Assembly (NCBI GenBank): GCA_029547705.1
Contig: JAKPOU010000055.1
Span: 124,001 to 188,000, forward strand
Source of the DNA: Bacteroidota bacterium
GTDB taxonomy: Bacteria > Bacteroidota > Bacteroidia > Bacteroidales > VadinHA17
Direction: 5' to 3'
DNA length: 64,000 bases
The notes below the pieces were generated by a model. That model ran no database searches and was not told the DNA's origin. It was given only the letters and a program-made list of their open reading frames with translations. This document shows positions 1 to 10,654 of the stretch, piece by piece. The first letter of the stretch is position 1, and each line of letters begins with the position of its first letter. The translations under genes and the position numbers were made by a program.

Positions 1-426
1 CTGGGCTGCGTTTATCACCTTCCCTACAAGGACAATATAGCGGATGATTATTTTTCGACCAGATGGTTTGTCAGGAGCTATAATACATTGACTGGTAAAG
101 AAATAAAAGGGGTAAAGGAACTTTCTGAAATGGCGCCACATGATCAGATAGCAATGAATCTTTTTCAGGAATTCGGATATAACCTGGGAACATTCCTGAC
201 TCCCTTTCTCATCACATTCAATGCCGGAATTATTGTTATGGGTGGAAATATTTCCTTTTCATACAACTTTTTCGGTCCGAGGTTCGAGAAAAGACTTAAG
301 CAGGAGGGTTGTGAATGCAAGGTGGCACTGTCGGACCTGAAAGAAGATGCGGCCCTTATCGGCGCAGCTTTTCTTCTGGATAACCGTTTCTGGACGGATA
401 TCCAGCATGCTCTTCCGCTGATGTAA
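1..426 (+). CDS. ROK family protein, C-terminal part (5' truncated by window edge)
   Basis: Open frame 1 from base 1 to stop at 424-426; GIIVMGGNIS...AALIGAAFLL resembles the ROK C-terminus. Confidence 0.7.
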   Translation: MGCVYHLPYKDNIADDYFSTRWFVRSYNTLTGKEIKGVKELSEMAPHDQIAMNLFQEFGYNLGTFLTPFLITFNAGIIVMGGNISFSYNFFGPRFEKRLKQEGCECKVALSDLKEDAALIGAAFLLDNRFWTDIQHALPLM

Positions 427-551
427 AACCGAAATTCAGAACCGGAATCCGGAACTGGTATTTAATAGAAAACTCAAAGAAAGCATAAAAGAAAACCGCA
501 AAACCCAAACAAACGCGTACTAATAAACGCGTTATCATAAAAACCCTGATA

Positions 552-1706
552 ATGAATACACAAAAAATCAATCTGGCAAAAATAGCTCCTGTTCTCATGG
601 CCTGTTTTGTCATGAGTTTTGTCGACCTGGTCGGAATAATTGTCGACCGTGTCAGCAGTGATATGCATCTCAGTGCAAGCGTGGCACAGCTGATACCCTC
701 AGCCATATTCCTGTGGTTCTTTCTGTTGTCAGTTCCCATAGGAGTGCTTCAGGCAAGAATAGGAAAACGCAATATGCTGAATATCGGAATGGGTATAACC
801 GCACTCGGATTACTGGTTCCCTGGGTTTTTTACTCATTTGCAATGGTGATGGTTGGTGCAGCCTTGCTGGGCATAGGAAATACCATCGTCCAGGTATCGG
901 CAAATCCGCTGCTGGTCGATGTGGTTCCCGGAAACAGAAGGTCGAGTTTCCTGAGCTTCTCCCAGTTCATAAAGGCAGTGGGATCAATGCTGGGCGCTCC
1001 GCTTGCCGCACTTTTTGCCGCACAGTTCGGCGACTGGAAAATACTTTTCCTGGTGTTTGGTATTGTTTCCATCCTGTCTGTAGTCTGGCTAGGAAATGTC
1101 AGAATTGAAGAAACCCGGACAGAGGGCCTGAAAGTGTCAATAGGGTCGGCTTTCAAGCTTCTGGGGAATAATTTCATACTCCTGATGGTGCTTTCAATAT
1201 TCCTGGTAGTGGGTGTGGATGTCGGATTCAACTCCAATTCCGGACAGTTTCTGATGAAACAGTTCGGAATAGCGCAGGTGGCCGCGGAATCGGGCAGGAG
1301 CGTCTATTTTCTCGGACGTATGCTCGGCACTTTTGCCGGAGCCATCATGCTTACAAAAATTTCTTCATCAAGATTTTTCATGTGGACTTCCCTTCTGGGA
1401 ATTCTTTTCCTGCTGGCCATTCTTCTCATTAAATCATCAGCCCTCGCCTGGGTACTGGTTTTTCTGATAGGACTGGCTGTCGCAAACATATGGCCCCTGG
1501 TTTTTTCCATCGCCGTCGGGAAACATCCTGATAGGAGCAACGAGATTTCCGGACTTATGATGATGGCTATCTCCGGAGGAGCGATCATTCCTTTCCTGGT
1601 TGGCTGGATAGGGGAGGTCACCAATCTCAGCATCGGTATGCTTGTGCTTGTCGCATGTATGGTTTACCTTGCTGCCGTCGGGGCATATTGTATTAAAAAT
1701 GAATAG
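552..1706 (+). CDS. MFS sugar transporter
   Basis: 384 aa, about 12 hydrophobic segments; LQARIGKRNMLNIG and NPLLVDVVP motifs typical of sugar MFS carriers. Confidence 0.8.
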   Translation: MNTQKINLAKIAPVLMACFVMSFVDLVGIIVDRVSSDMHLSASVAQLIPSAIFLWFFLLSVPIGVLQARIGKRNMLNIGMGITALGLLVPWVFYSFAMVMVGAALLGIGNTIVQVSANPLLVDVVPGNRRSSFLSFSQFIKAVGSMLGAPLAALFAAQFGDWKILFLVFGIVSILSVVWLGNVRIEETRTEGLKVSIGSAFKLLGNNFILLMVLSIFLVVGVDVGFNSNSGQFLMKQFGIAQVAAESGRSVYFLGRMLGTFAGAIMLTKISSSRFFMWTSLLGILFLLAILLIKSSALAWVLVFLIGLAVANIWPLVFSIAVGKHPDRSNEISGLMMMAISGGAIIPFLVGWIGEVTNLSIGMLVLVACMVYLAAVGAYCIKNE

Positions 1707-1726
1707 AACCAACAATCACTAATGTT

Positions 1727-2995
1727 ATGAAAAATATTAAAATTGGCAGACGTGATTTTCTGAGAAAAACCGGTGCTGCCACGGTTGCTTTTACTGTTGT
1801 ACCCAGGTTTGTGCTCGGGGGCAGGGGATATACTGCTCCAAGCGATCAGCTTACAAAGGGCATAATAGGAGTGGGAGGAATGGGACGCGGCCATATCAGT
1901 TATGAAGGTACCCGTTTGATTGCAGTATGCGATGTTGACAGGAATCATATGGCACAGGCCATTGCCCAGGCCGGTGGCAATATAGCCGCTTATCATGATT
2001 TCCGGGAACTGATTGCAAGGGATGACATAGATATTGTCCATATTGCGACACCGCCCCACTGGCATGGCATAATGTCGGTTATGGCAGCGGAAGCCGGCAA
2101 GGACATTTGGTGCGAGAAGCCCATGACAAGAACCATTGGTGAAGGGAAAAAAGTTGTTGAGGCCGTTCAGAAACACGGTAGAATGTTTCGTCTGAATACA
2201 TGGTTCAGGTTCAAGGATACTTTCTATGGTATGGGTACGGAAGTTAAGCCCATCAAAAAACTTGTTGAAAACGGTGTCTTCGGATGGCCCCTGAAAGTAA
2301 CCGTAAGCGGAATAACCGGATATGACTGGAAATTTTACTGGAGCGGATTGCATAACCTGAAACCGGAACCCGTGCCGCCTGAACTGGATTATGATTTCTG
2401 GCTGGGACCGGCCCCGTATAAACCATATAACGTTGAAAGGGTCCATTCAAAATTCCGCGGATACTGGGATTATGACGGTGGTGGCCTGGGGGACATGGGC
2501 CAGCATTATCTTGATCCCGTGCAGTATTTCCTCGGCAAGGATGAAACCGGACCGGTATCGGTTGAAATAGATTCACCCCAGCAGCATTATGATGCCGTGG
2601 GATCATGGAGAAGGATAACCTACACCTACGAGGACGGATGCCAGATAATCCTTGACGGTGAAAACAGGGACAAGGATGCGGCATATATTGAAGGTCCCAA
2701 AGGAAAACTGTACAGGGGATTCAGATCAGATATAAAGGATATTGACAAAATTGTGGCTTCACTGCCCGATCCCGAACCGCAGGTCACAACATTCACGGAA
2801 TCGGTGATAAGCAGAAAGAAATTCGCACTCAATGAATCCAACGGCCACAGGTCATGTTCCATGGTGAACCTTGGAGTGATTGCACTCAGACTGGGAAGGA
2901 ATCTCAGGTTTGACCCTGTAAAGCAGCGTTTTATTGATGATGATGGAGCCAACAGGCTGATTGACCAGCCAATGAGGGATCCCTGGAGAATATGA
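1727..2995 (+). CDS. Gfo/Idh/MocA family oxidoreductase with Tat-type signal
   Basis: [11 protein letters not shown] twin-arginine start; GVGGMGRGH nucleotide-binding motif; CEKPMTRT motif. Confidence 0.88.
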   Translation: MKNIKIGRRDFLRKTGAATVAFTVVPRFVLGGRGYTAPSDQLTKGIIGVGGMGRGHISYEGTRLIAVCDVDRNHMAQAIAQAGGNIAAYHDFRELIARDDIDIVHIATPPHWHGIMSVMAAEAGKDIWCEKPMTRTIGEGKKVVEAVQKHGRMFRLNTWFRFKDTFYGMGTEVKPIKKLVENGVFGWPLKVTVSGITGYDWKFYWSGLHNLKPEPVPPELDYDFWLGPAPYKPYNVERVHSKFRGYWDYDGGGLGDMGQHYLDPVQYFLGKDETGPVSVEIDSPQQHYDAVGSWRRITYTYEDGCQIILDGENRDKDAAYIEGPKGKLYRGFRSDIKDIDKIVASLPDPEPQVTTFTESVISRKKFALNESNGHRSCSMVNLGVIALRLGRNLRFDPVKQRFIDDDGANRLIDQPMRDPWRI

Positions 2996-3029
2996 ACGAT
3001 ACAACCTTAAAATACAAAATGCGAAAATC

Positions 3030-6000
3030 ATGAAGATCAAAAATATATTTCTAATCTGTTCCTCATTTCTGCTGATATCGGTTTTGTCATATTCACAGGA
3101 CAGGAGGACGCTTGAGACGAAAGTCGCTGATCTGCTGGCTCAGTTCCCTGCAACCAGCCTTTCCTATACCGACAGGCTTATGGAAGACATGATGACTCTG
3201 GGAGAGGCCGGTCTCAAACAGATTTGTGACCAGATCATACCCGCCGGTACAGGAGATGATACCAGGGCCAGGTTTGCTGTCGACACCTATTCCAGATTTC
3301 TTTCGTCGGCAGGAAGGGAAAGCGAAAGAGAACTTTGGGAAAAAATCTGTATTTCATATGCTTCCAGGAAAGCTGAACCCGATGTCACGGACTTTTTCAT
3401 AAAGCAGCTTCAGCTCATTGGCAGTGAGCAGGCAGCTGAAGCACTTAAAATCTATATTGCCGACAAAATTAACTGTACTTCCGCAATATCGGCTATTACT
3501 GCCATCGGCGGACGGGTTGCCGAACAGATACTGGCAGAATCGCTGAAAGACTGGGATCTTCCCTGTGCTGCAGCGGTCATGAATGCTCTTGCATCCATGA
3601 GATCGAAGGCAGCCGTTAATGATATTATTTTCTGGTCAGGCGAGCTGAATACGAATATTAAGGCTTCTGCATACAATGCACTTGCAATGGGCGGGACCCG
3701 TGAGGCATATTCCGTTCTCCTTAAAGCGGCAAAGAGCCATGAATACCGCTGGGAGCGAACCGGTGCCACCGCTGCACTGATCAACTATGCCAATACCCTG
3801 GGACTCAATGGTGATATCAAAACCTCTAACAAGATAACCAGGATGCTCATCAAAAAATGCAACGACAGGCTTACCTATCAGAATAAGGCTGCAGCACTGA
3901 AAACCTATGTCACTTTCAATGGAATCGATGCATTTCCCGAACTGCAGAAGGCAGCCGGACATCCCGATGTGAAATACAGGAATGCAGCCATCGGTTTTAC
4001 CGGATTGATAGAAGGAGGTGAGGTCGTGAACAAATGGATCAGTCATTTTCCCAGGGCAGGTCAGGCGGCCAGACCGGAAATAATCAGAATGCTTGGAAAA
4101 CGCGGGGATGAACAGGCGCTCGGTCTTATCAATTCATCCCTGTCGGATGCTGACGTTAATGTAAGGACTGCGGCAGCGGAGGCGCTTGCAGGGATGACCG
4201 GCAGCAAAGCCGTTCCGGCACTTATAGCCTATATGATGCAGAATGATTCTCCAGCGGATCAGGAGGCAGCAGTGTCAGCCCTGAAAAGTGTTTCGGGCGA
4301 CAGGGAAATACCTGCACTGAAGGATGTTCTGGCCAAAGGCTCGCCGGCAGCAAAAATAAGTGCAATGGAACTGATGGCCTGGAACAGGAGCAGTGAAAAT
4401 TTCAGGGAGATACTGCCTTTCGCAGCATCCGATGACAGAAATGTGAGGGCCGCTGCATTCAGGGCCCTGCCCGGACTGGCTGGGGAGCAGGACCAGGAAG
4501 CCCTGATCAGTCTTTTGAAATCGGAAGAAAATTCCGGCTATGTTGCGGAATTGCAACAGGCACTTGCTGCAGCTGCAAATCAGGCAGCAGATCCTGAAAA
4601 GAGAGCGGCACAGATACTGAAAGCCATGGATGGCAGAATGGATAAAAAGCTTCTTATTCCCGTACTTGCCAGAACCGGGGGAAGAGAGGCGCTTGCAGCC
4701 GTTCTGAAGGAATTTGAAGCCGGTACTCCCGAAATGCGGGAAGTATGCTTCGGGGCACTTACTTCCTGGACCGATTATTCCGCATCCTCGGCATTATACG
4801 AAATATGCGCATCAGGTAATAAAACTTACGAAGCCCCTGCCTTTGCAGGGTATGTCAGGCAGATCAGAAATGCAAACATCAAACCTGAACAAAAGCTTCT
4901 GCTTTTCAGAAAGATAATGCCATATGCCCTGTCAGCCGAACGGAAGAACCAGATTCTGAATGAACTCGGCAGGGTAAAAACATGGCAGTCACTCTTCTTT
5001 GTGGCAGGGTATCTTGATGATCCGTCAACATCCGCCACGGCAGCAAGGTCGGTAATGTATATCGCACTGCCTTCAGCAGACGAGGCAACAGGGATGTACG
5101 GTACAAATGTGAGGGAGATACTTGTGAAGGCAATGTCGAAAATATCCGGGCAGGAAAGTGAGTACGACAGGGAGATGATCAGCAAATACCTTGAATCAAT
5201 GCCTCCGGATGAAGGATTTGTTTCAATGTTCAACGGCAGGGATCTTACAGGCTGGCAGGGACTGGTTGAAAACCCGGTGAGCCGTGCAAGGATGAAACCT
5301 GCGGAACTTGCACGGAAACAGGCTGAGGCTGACAGGAAGGTTTCAGAAAACTGGAGCGTGAAAGACGGATGCATCTGGTTCAGCGGGCGGGGGGATAATC
5401 TCTGTTCGGTGAAGCTCTATGCCGACTTTGAAATGCTTGTCGACTGGAAGATAACAAAGGGAGGAGACAGCGGAATATATCTCAGGGGTTCACCCCAGGT
5501 ACAGATCTGGGATACCTCAAGAGTTGCAGTCGGGGCCCAGGTAGGATCTGGCGGATTGTACAACAATCAGATCCATCCCTCAAAGCCCCTGAAAGTAGCC
5601 GATAATCAGGTTGGCGAGTGGAATACATTCAGAATCATTATGATCGGAGAAAAGGTGTCAGTGTGGCTCAACGGTGAACTTGTGGTGGACAATGTTACGA
5701 TGGAAAATTACTGGGACCGCAGTATACCGATCTTTCCGACCGGACCGATCGAGCTTCAGGCTCACGGAACCGATCTGGCATTCCGCGATATTTATGTCAG
5801 GGAGATAAGTGATAAGGAATATAATCTTACACCGGAGGAGAAAGCAGAAGGATTTGTTTCCCTGTTTAACGGAAGAAATCTTGATAGCTGGACAGGCAAC
5901 AAGGAATCATACGTTGCGGAAGATGGCATGATAGTGATCAGGCCGGAAAGGGGCAGCGGGGGGAATCTGTTTACAAATGAAGAATACAGTGATTTCATAT

Positions 6001-6428
6001 TCCGTTTCGAATTCCTTCTCACACCCGGGGCTAACAACGGTCTCGGTATAAGGGCGCCTCTTGAAGGAGATGCAGCTTATGCAGGAATGGAACTTCAGAT
6101 CCTTGATGACAGTGCGCCGATCTATGCAAACCTGGAGCCTTACCAGTACCACGGATCGGTTTACGGGGTTATCCCGGCCAGGAGAGGTTACCTGAAACCG
6201 GTCGGTGAATGGAATTATGAGGAAGTTACTGTGAAGGGAACATCCATCAGGATAGTTCTGAACGGAACAGTCATTGTTGACGGAGACATAGCCGGACCCC
6301 GCGATAAAGGAACCATGGACAACAGGGATCATCCCGGACTGAAAAGGAAGTCAGGGCATATAGGCTTTCTGGGACATGGTTCGGTTGTTAATTTCCGCAA
6401 CATCAGAATCAGGGACTTGTCAGAATAA
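3030..6428 (+). CDS. Secreted HEAT-repeat protein with two C-terminal DUF1080 (3-keto-disaccharide hydrolase-like) domains
   Basis: Signal peptide; HEAT-like alpha repeats; '[16 protein letters not shown]' and '[16 protein letters not shown]' mark two DUF1080 domains. Confidence 0.85.
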   Translation: MKIKNIFLICSSFLLISVLSYSQDRRTLETKVADLLAQFPATSLSYTDRLMEDMMTLGEAGLKQICDQIIPAGTGDDTRARFAVDTYSRFLSSAGRESERELWEKICISYASRKAEPDVTDFFIKQLQLIGSEQAAEALKIYIADKINCTSAISAITAIGGRVAEQILAESLKDWDLPCAAAVMNALASMRSKAAVNDIIFWSGELNTNIKASAYNALAMGGTREAYSVLLKAAKSHEYRWERTGATAALINYANTLGLNGDIKTSNKITRMLIKKCNDRLTYQNKAAALKTYVTFNGIDAFPELQKAAGHPDVKYRNAAIGFTGLIEGGEVVNKWISHFPRAGQAARPEIIRMLGKRGDEQALGLINSSLSDADVNVRTAAAEALAGMTGSKAVPALIAYMMQNDSPADQEAAVSALKSVSGDREIPALKDVLAKGSPAAKISAMELMAWNRSSENFREILPFAASDDRNVRAAAFRALPGLAGEQDQEALISLLKSEENSGYVAELQQALAAAANQAADPEKRAAQILKAMDGRMDKKLLIPVLARTGGREALAAVLKEFEAGTPEMREVCFGALTSWTDYSASSALYEICASGNKTYEAPAFAGYVRQIRNANIKPEQKLLLFRKIMPYALSAERKNQILNELGRVKTWQSLFFVAGYLDDPSTSATAARSVMYIALPSADEATGMYGTNVREILVKAMSKISGQESEYDREMISKYLESMPPDEGFVSMFNGRDLTGWQGLVENPVSRARMKPAELARKQAEADRKVSENWSVKDGCIWFSGRGDNLCSVKLYADFEMLVDWKITKGGDSGIYLRGSPQVQIWDTSRVAVGAQVGSGGLYNNQIHPSKPLKVADNQVGEWNTFRIIMIGEKVSVWLNGELVVDNVTMENYWDRSIPIFPTGPIELQAHGTDLAFRDIYVREISDKEYNLTPEEKAEGFVSLFNGRNLDSWTGNKESYVAEDGMIVIRPERGSGGNLFTNEEYSDFIFRFEFLLTPGANNGLGIRAPLEGDAAYAGMELQILDDSAPIYANLEPYQYHGSVYGVIPARRGYLKPVGEWNYEEVTVKGTSIRIVLNGTVIVDGDIAGPRDKGTMDNRDHPGLKRKSGHIGFLGHGSVVNFRNIRIRDLSE

Positions 6429-6559
6429 AGAACTTTCCGGACTAATATTCTGGATTTTAAAAACAGATTGAAAATAAACGGATAAGAACACAAGGATCAT
6501 TATCCCTGCATTATTGTTTTCATAAGCCTTTCATGACACTTTCATTAAACTTTATTAAA

Positions 6560-8005
6560 ATGAGAAAGTTATTTATTCCCGCAATTATCCTGATCAGCCT
6601 GGCAGCCTGCAGGCATGCCGGACCACCGGAACCTTACGGTCCTCTGCCTTCGGAGCGTCAGTTGGCCTGGCATGAGATGGAGTATTATATGTTCGTTCAT
6701 TTCACTGTCAATACCTTTACAGGCAAGGAATGGGGATACGGAGATGAAGGAGAATCGGTTTTCAATCCTTCTGAAATGGATTGCAGGCAGTGGGCCAGGG
6801 TGGCTAAAGATGCCGGAATGAAGGGAATCATAATAACCGCGAAGCATCATGACGGCTTTTGTCTGTGGCCGTCGGATTATACTGAACATTCCGTGAAAAA
6901 TTCAGTATGGAGAAACGGAAAGGGTGATGTTTTAAGGGATCTCAGGGAGGCATGCGATGAATTCGGACTGAAGATGGGAGTGTATCTTTCTCCGTGGGAC
7001 AGGAACATTGCTGTTTACGGAACGCCGGAATACCTTGAATATTACCGTAATCAGCTTCATGAGCTGCTTACATCCTACGGCGACATTTTCGAAGTATGGT
7101 TTGACGGGGCCAACGGAGGCAGCGGTTATTACGGGGGTGCACGCGAAACACGGCGGATTGACAATAAAACCTATTACGACTGGCCGAAAACGCATGAACT
7201 GGTAAGAAAGCTGCAGCCTGACGCGGTGATGTTCAGTGATGCCGGGCCGGATGTCAGATGGGTTGGCAATGAAAGCGGAATGGGCAGTCTGACGAACTGG
7301 TGCCTCCTGCGCCGCGACGAACTGTGGCCCGGCGGGGATTTTGCAAGAATCCTCGGAGAAGGCCATGAAGATGGCAATTACTGGGTTCCCGCGGAGGTGG
7401 ATGTCTCAATACGCCCCGGATGGTTCTATCATCCGGAAGAGGATTCCCGGGTCCGTTCACCGGAAAACCTTCTGGAACTTTACTATTCTTCAGTAGGGCG
7501 GAACAGTAACCTGCTGCTGAATATTCCTCCGGATAAAAGGGGATTGCTGCATGAGAAGGATGTTGAATCGCTTCTGGCTTTCAGAAAAATAAGAGAAAGG
7601 GAATTTGAAAATGAACTGGCCGGAGGCAAGGCTGCAAGGGCTTCTTCTGTCAGGGGAAGGGATTTTAAGGCAGGAAATGTGACAGACGGAAATCCGGATA
7701 CATACTGGACCGTGAAGGACGGGCAGACTGCAGCAGACATTACCATTGACCTGGGACAGGAAACGGAAGTGAACAGAATACTTATCCAGGAATATATAAG
7801 ACTCGGACAGCGTGTTAGGGAGTATAAGGTCGAGGCCCTCAGCGACGGGGAATGGATTCCGCTTACGGAAGGCACAACAATAGGATACAAGGTGATCAGG
7901 AAATTTCCCACAGTCAGAACTTCACGGGTCAGGCTGACAATAAGCAAATCGGGGGCCTGTCCGGTGATCTCCAATATAGAACTTTACAGGGCTCCCGGGG
8001 AGTAA
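6560..8005 (+). CDS. Alpha-L-fucosidase (GH29) with C-terminal F5/8-type C domain, lipoprotein
   Basis: Lipobox-like ISLAAC; WHEMEYYMFVHFTVNTFTGKEWG and EVWFDGANG typical of GH29; C-terminal discoidin-like domain. Start at 6560 preferred over 6533. Confidence 0.88.
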   Translation: MRKLFIPAIILISLAACRHAGPPEPYGPLPSERQLAWHEMEYYMFVHFTVNTFTGKEWGYGDEGESVFNPSEMDCRQWARVAKDAGMKGIIITAKHHDGFCLWPSDYTEHSVKNSVWRNGKGDVLRDLREACDEFGLKMGVYLSPWDRNIAVYGTPEYLEYYRNQLHELLTSYGDIFEVWFDGANGGSGYYGGARETRRIDNKTYYDWPKTHELVRKLQPDAVMFSDAGPDVRWVGNESGMGSLTNWCLLRRDELWPGGDFARILGEGHEDGNYWVPAEVDVSIRPGWFYHPEEDSRVRSPENLLELYYSSVGRNSNLLLNIPPDKRGLLHEKDVESLLAFRKIREREFENELAGGKAARASSVRGRDFKAGNVTDGNPDTYWTVKDGQTAADITIDLGQETEVNRILIQEYIRLGQRVREYKVEALSDGEWIPLTEGTTIGYKVIRKFPTVRTSRVRLTISKSGACPVISNIELYRAPGE

Positions 8006-8110
8006 TTGGCTCAGGGCACAGGGCTCAGGGGGAGTAATTGGCTCAGGGCACAGGACACAGGACTCAGGGTTCAGGGTGCAGGGTTTCGGGTGCAGGGTTC
8101 AGGGTGCAGA
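7997..8110. repeat. Short tandem/degenerate repeats (32-bp-period duplication of the gene end, then CAGGGTGCAGGGTT-type units)
   Basis: GGGGAGTAATTGGCTCAGGGCACAGG at 7997-8022 and again at 8029-8054; then gactcagggttcagggtgcagggtttcgggtgcagggttcagggtgcag. Confidence 0.85.
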
Positions 8111-8152
8111 GGGAGGGACTTTAAGTGGCCGGTATTAACTGATCAATTATTG

Positions 8153-9130
8153 TTACAGTAAATTCGCTGCTACGGAAAGGGCTGCGTAGTCACCAAGATC
8201 CTCCCCGAGCTGTGCGGGTACTATCCGGCATACATTCCTGGAAAGGGCAAGGGCTTCGGCTTCGATGATCCTTAGTGTATGGGGTTCCAACAATTTCCCG
8301 GACCTTGCAAAAATGCTTCCGATCACTATCACTTCGGGATTCAGAATGTCGATAAGTATTGACAGACCTCTGCCGAGATATTCTCCGGAAGTACGGTATA
8401 CCCCAAGTGCCGTCTCATCTCCCCTGATTGCAGCTTCGGCCACGATCTGCGCGTTCAGGTTATCAAAGTCATCCCTGGTTTTGCAGAAGCTTACTCTTTC
8501 TCCCATCTGCCATTTTTCCATGACCATGGTTCTGGCCAGCTGGGCAATACCGCTTCCGCTGCAGAAGCCTTCCCAGCTTCCTGCCTTGCCGTAGCCCACG
8601 GGACCGGCAGAACACATCCTGATATGGCCTATCTCTCCCGCCATATCATTTGTGCCCGAATACAGGCGGCCGTTGAGAATCAGTCCGGCCCCGAGCCCTG
8701 TTCCGAAGGTCATGAATATCATGTTTTCGCTTCCTCGTCCGGCCCCGGATTTCCATTCGGCAAGAGCACAGGCATTTGCATCATTCTGAATGCCGGATTT
8801 AATGCCGTATCTGTCAGTCAGCAGCTTTACCAGCGGCACATTGTCCCATCCCGGCAGATTCGGCGGTGACATCACAATGCCTGTTTTACTGTCAAGAGGC
8901 CCGCCACAGCTTACCCCAAGGGCTTTCACTTTTCCGGATGAAAGGCCGTGCTTTCCTATCATCAGGTCAATGTGACTGAATATGGTGCCGAGGGAGTGCT
9001 CAAGTCCCAGGTGGGTTTCAGTGGGGAAAGTAAACCGGTCAATTATGTCGAGGCCCCCGTCGCCCGTTTTGCCATGGATAACGGTACATTTTGTGCCTCC
9101 TATATCCAGGCCTAATAGTAGTTCAGCCAT
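8153..9130 (-). CDS. ROK family sugar kinase/regulator
   Basis: LLLGLDIGGTKCTVI; GTGLGAGLILNG; GEIGHIRM ROK signatures. Confidence 0.88.
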   Translation of the reverse strand: MAELLLGLDIGGTKCTVIHGKTGDGGLDIIDRFTFPTETHLGLEHSLGTIFSHIDLMIGKHGLSSGKVKALGVSCGGPLDSKTGIVMSPPNLPGWDNVPLVKLLTDRYGIKSGIQNDANACALAEWKSGAGRGSENMIFMTFGTGLGAGLILNGRLYSGTNDMAGEIGHIRMCSAGPVGYGKAGSWEGFCSGSGIAQLARTMVMEKWQMGERVSFCKTRDDFDNLNAQIVAEAAIRGDETALGVYRTSGEYLGRGLSILIDILNPEVIVIGSIFARSGKLLEPHTLRIIEAEALALSRNVCRIVPAQLGEDLGDYAALSVAANLL

Positions 9131-9184
9131 GTTTCATATGTTAATCCGTTCATACTGACTAAAAGTAATAATTTAATTCATATT

Positions 9185-9335
9185 CTGTATTTCTCTTTCA
9201 TTGCCGTTTTGCCGGTTTCACAGTTACCTTCTTCCTTCATGCTGTCAATTAAGCCGTTTCGCAGTTTCCTTCCGCTTTCCGGCTGTCTCCCTGCCCGTTT
9301 CTCCCTCACCGTTTCACTTTTCCCTCTCACCTATT
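9185..9335. repeat. Pyrimidine-rich intergenic region with degenerate CCGTTT/GCCGTTTYGCMG-like iterations
   Basis: gccgttttgccggtttcacagtt ... gccgtttcgcagttt ... gcccgtttctccctcaccgtttcac. Confidence 0.5.
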
Positions 9336-9383
9336 AAATATATCTTCCATAATCCTTATCTTTAGCACCACATAGACTCCTTT

Positions 9384-10622
9384 ATGGCTTTAAACTATAT
9401 CTGGATAGCTTTTTTTCTGATCGGATTTCTGGCAGCTCTCGGGCAACTGATTTTTGCAGGCAATACACAGATATTCAACGAAATCATTAATTCCATCTTT
9501 GACAGCGCAAAAACCGGATTTGAGATATCTCTGGGACTTACGGGTGTGCTTGCCTTGTGGATGGGACTGATGAAGGTTGGTGAAAGGGGAGGAGTGGTTT
9601 CAATACTGGGCAGGCTCTTCGGTCCCCTTTTTGAGAGATTGTTTCCCGGTTTGCCGAAGGGACACCCGGCCTACGGCTCCATCATGCTTAATTTCTCAGC
9701 CAACATGCTTGGCCTAGACAATGCCGCTACTCCGATGGGACTGAAGGCTATGAAGGAGATGCAGGATGTAAACCCGGATAAGGAAAGCGCCTCAAATGCC
9801 CAGATAATGTTTCTGGTACTGAATGCATCGGGACTGACCATTATTCCCGTAACGATAATAGTGTACCGGACACAGCTTGGTGCGGCAAACCCGGCGGATA
9901 TTTTCATTCCGATAATGATCGCAACATTTGCTGCGACATTGGCCGGACTCATCAGTGTTTCCATCGTCCAGAAAATAAATCTGCTTGACAGGGTGGTAAT
10001 CGCATATCTCGGGGTTCTTACAGCTGTTGTGGCCGGAATAATAATCTTTTTCATGAATCTTCCGAAGGAGAAGATAACTTCAATTTCAACATTTGCCGCA
10101 AATTTCATTCTGCTTCTGATCATAGTACTGTTCATTGTCCTGGCGATGCTTAGAAAGGTGAATGTGTACGATGCATTCATCGAGGGAGCAAAGGACGGAT
10201 TCGGAATAGCGGTCAGGATTATACCCTTTCTTGTGGCAATACTGGTTGGTATAGGAATATTCAGGGCATCGGGTGTAATGGATTTCATTGTAAAGGGGAT
10301 GGCAGGATTCTTTGCATGGCTGGGACTGGATACCGAATTCACCGGCGCTCTTCCGGTTGCTTTGATGAAGCCGCTGAGCGGCAGTGGTTCAAGGGGGCTG
10401 ATGATAGATGCAATGAAGACTTTCGGGGCCGATTCATTTGTAGGGCGTATGTCATGTGCATTGCAGGGCTCAACCGATACCACCTTCTATATCCTCGCGG
10501 TTTATTTCGGATCGGTGGGAATAAAAAACACAAGACATGCCGTGGGCTGTGCACTGATCGCCGATATAACGGGGGCAGTGGCTGCCATACTGGTCTCTTA
10601 TTTGTTTTTCGGCCCGGGCTGA
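9384..10622 (+). CDS. SpmA/SpmB-like nucleoside recognition (Gate) domain membrane protein, fused form
   Basis: 412 aa; LNFSANMLGLDNAATPMGLKAM and GSTDTTFYILAVYFGSVGIKNTRH are SpmA- and SpmB-like. Confidence 0.85.
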   Translation: MALNYIWIAFFLIGFLAALGQLIFAGNTQIFNEIINSIFDSAKTGFEISLGLTGVLALWMGLMKVGERGGVVSILGRLFGPLFERLFPGLPKGHPAYGSIMLNFSANMLGLDNAATPMGLKAMKEMQDVNPDKESASNAQIMFLVLNASGLTIIPVTIIVYRTQLGAANPADIFIPIMIATFAATLAGLISVSIVQKINLLDRVVIAYLGVLTAVVAGIIIFFMNLPKEKITSISTFAANFILLLIIVLFIVLAMLRKVNVYDAFIEGAKDGFGIAVRIIPFLVAILVGIGIFRASGVMDFIVKGMAGFFAWLGLDTEFTGALPVALMKPLSGSGSRGLMIDAMKTFGADSFVGRMSCALQGSTDTTFYILAVYFGSVGIKNTRHAVGCALIADITGAVAAILVSYLFFGPG

Positions 10623-10654
10623 TTTGACCGTGATAGATTATTCCTAAGCTGATC

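Noticed and set aside
356-739. Antisense ORFs such as 356..739 (-), and many similar entries in the track
   Set aside because: Overlap clear coding genes on the opposite strand, composition reflects antisense of coding DNA, and no recognisable family.
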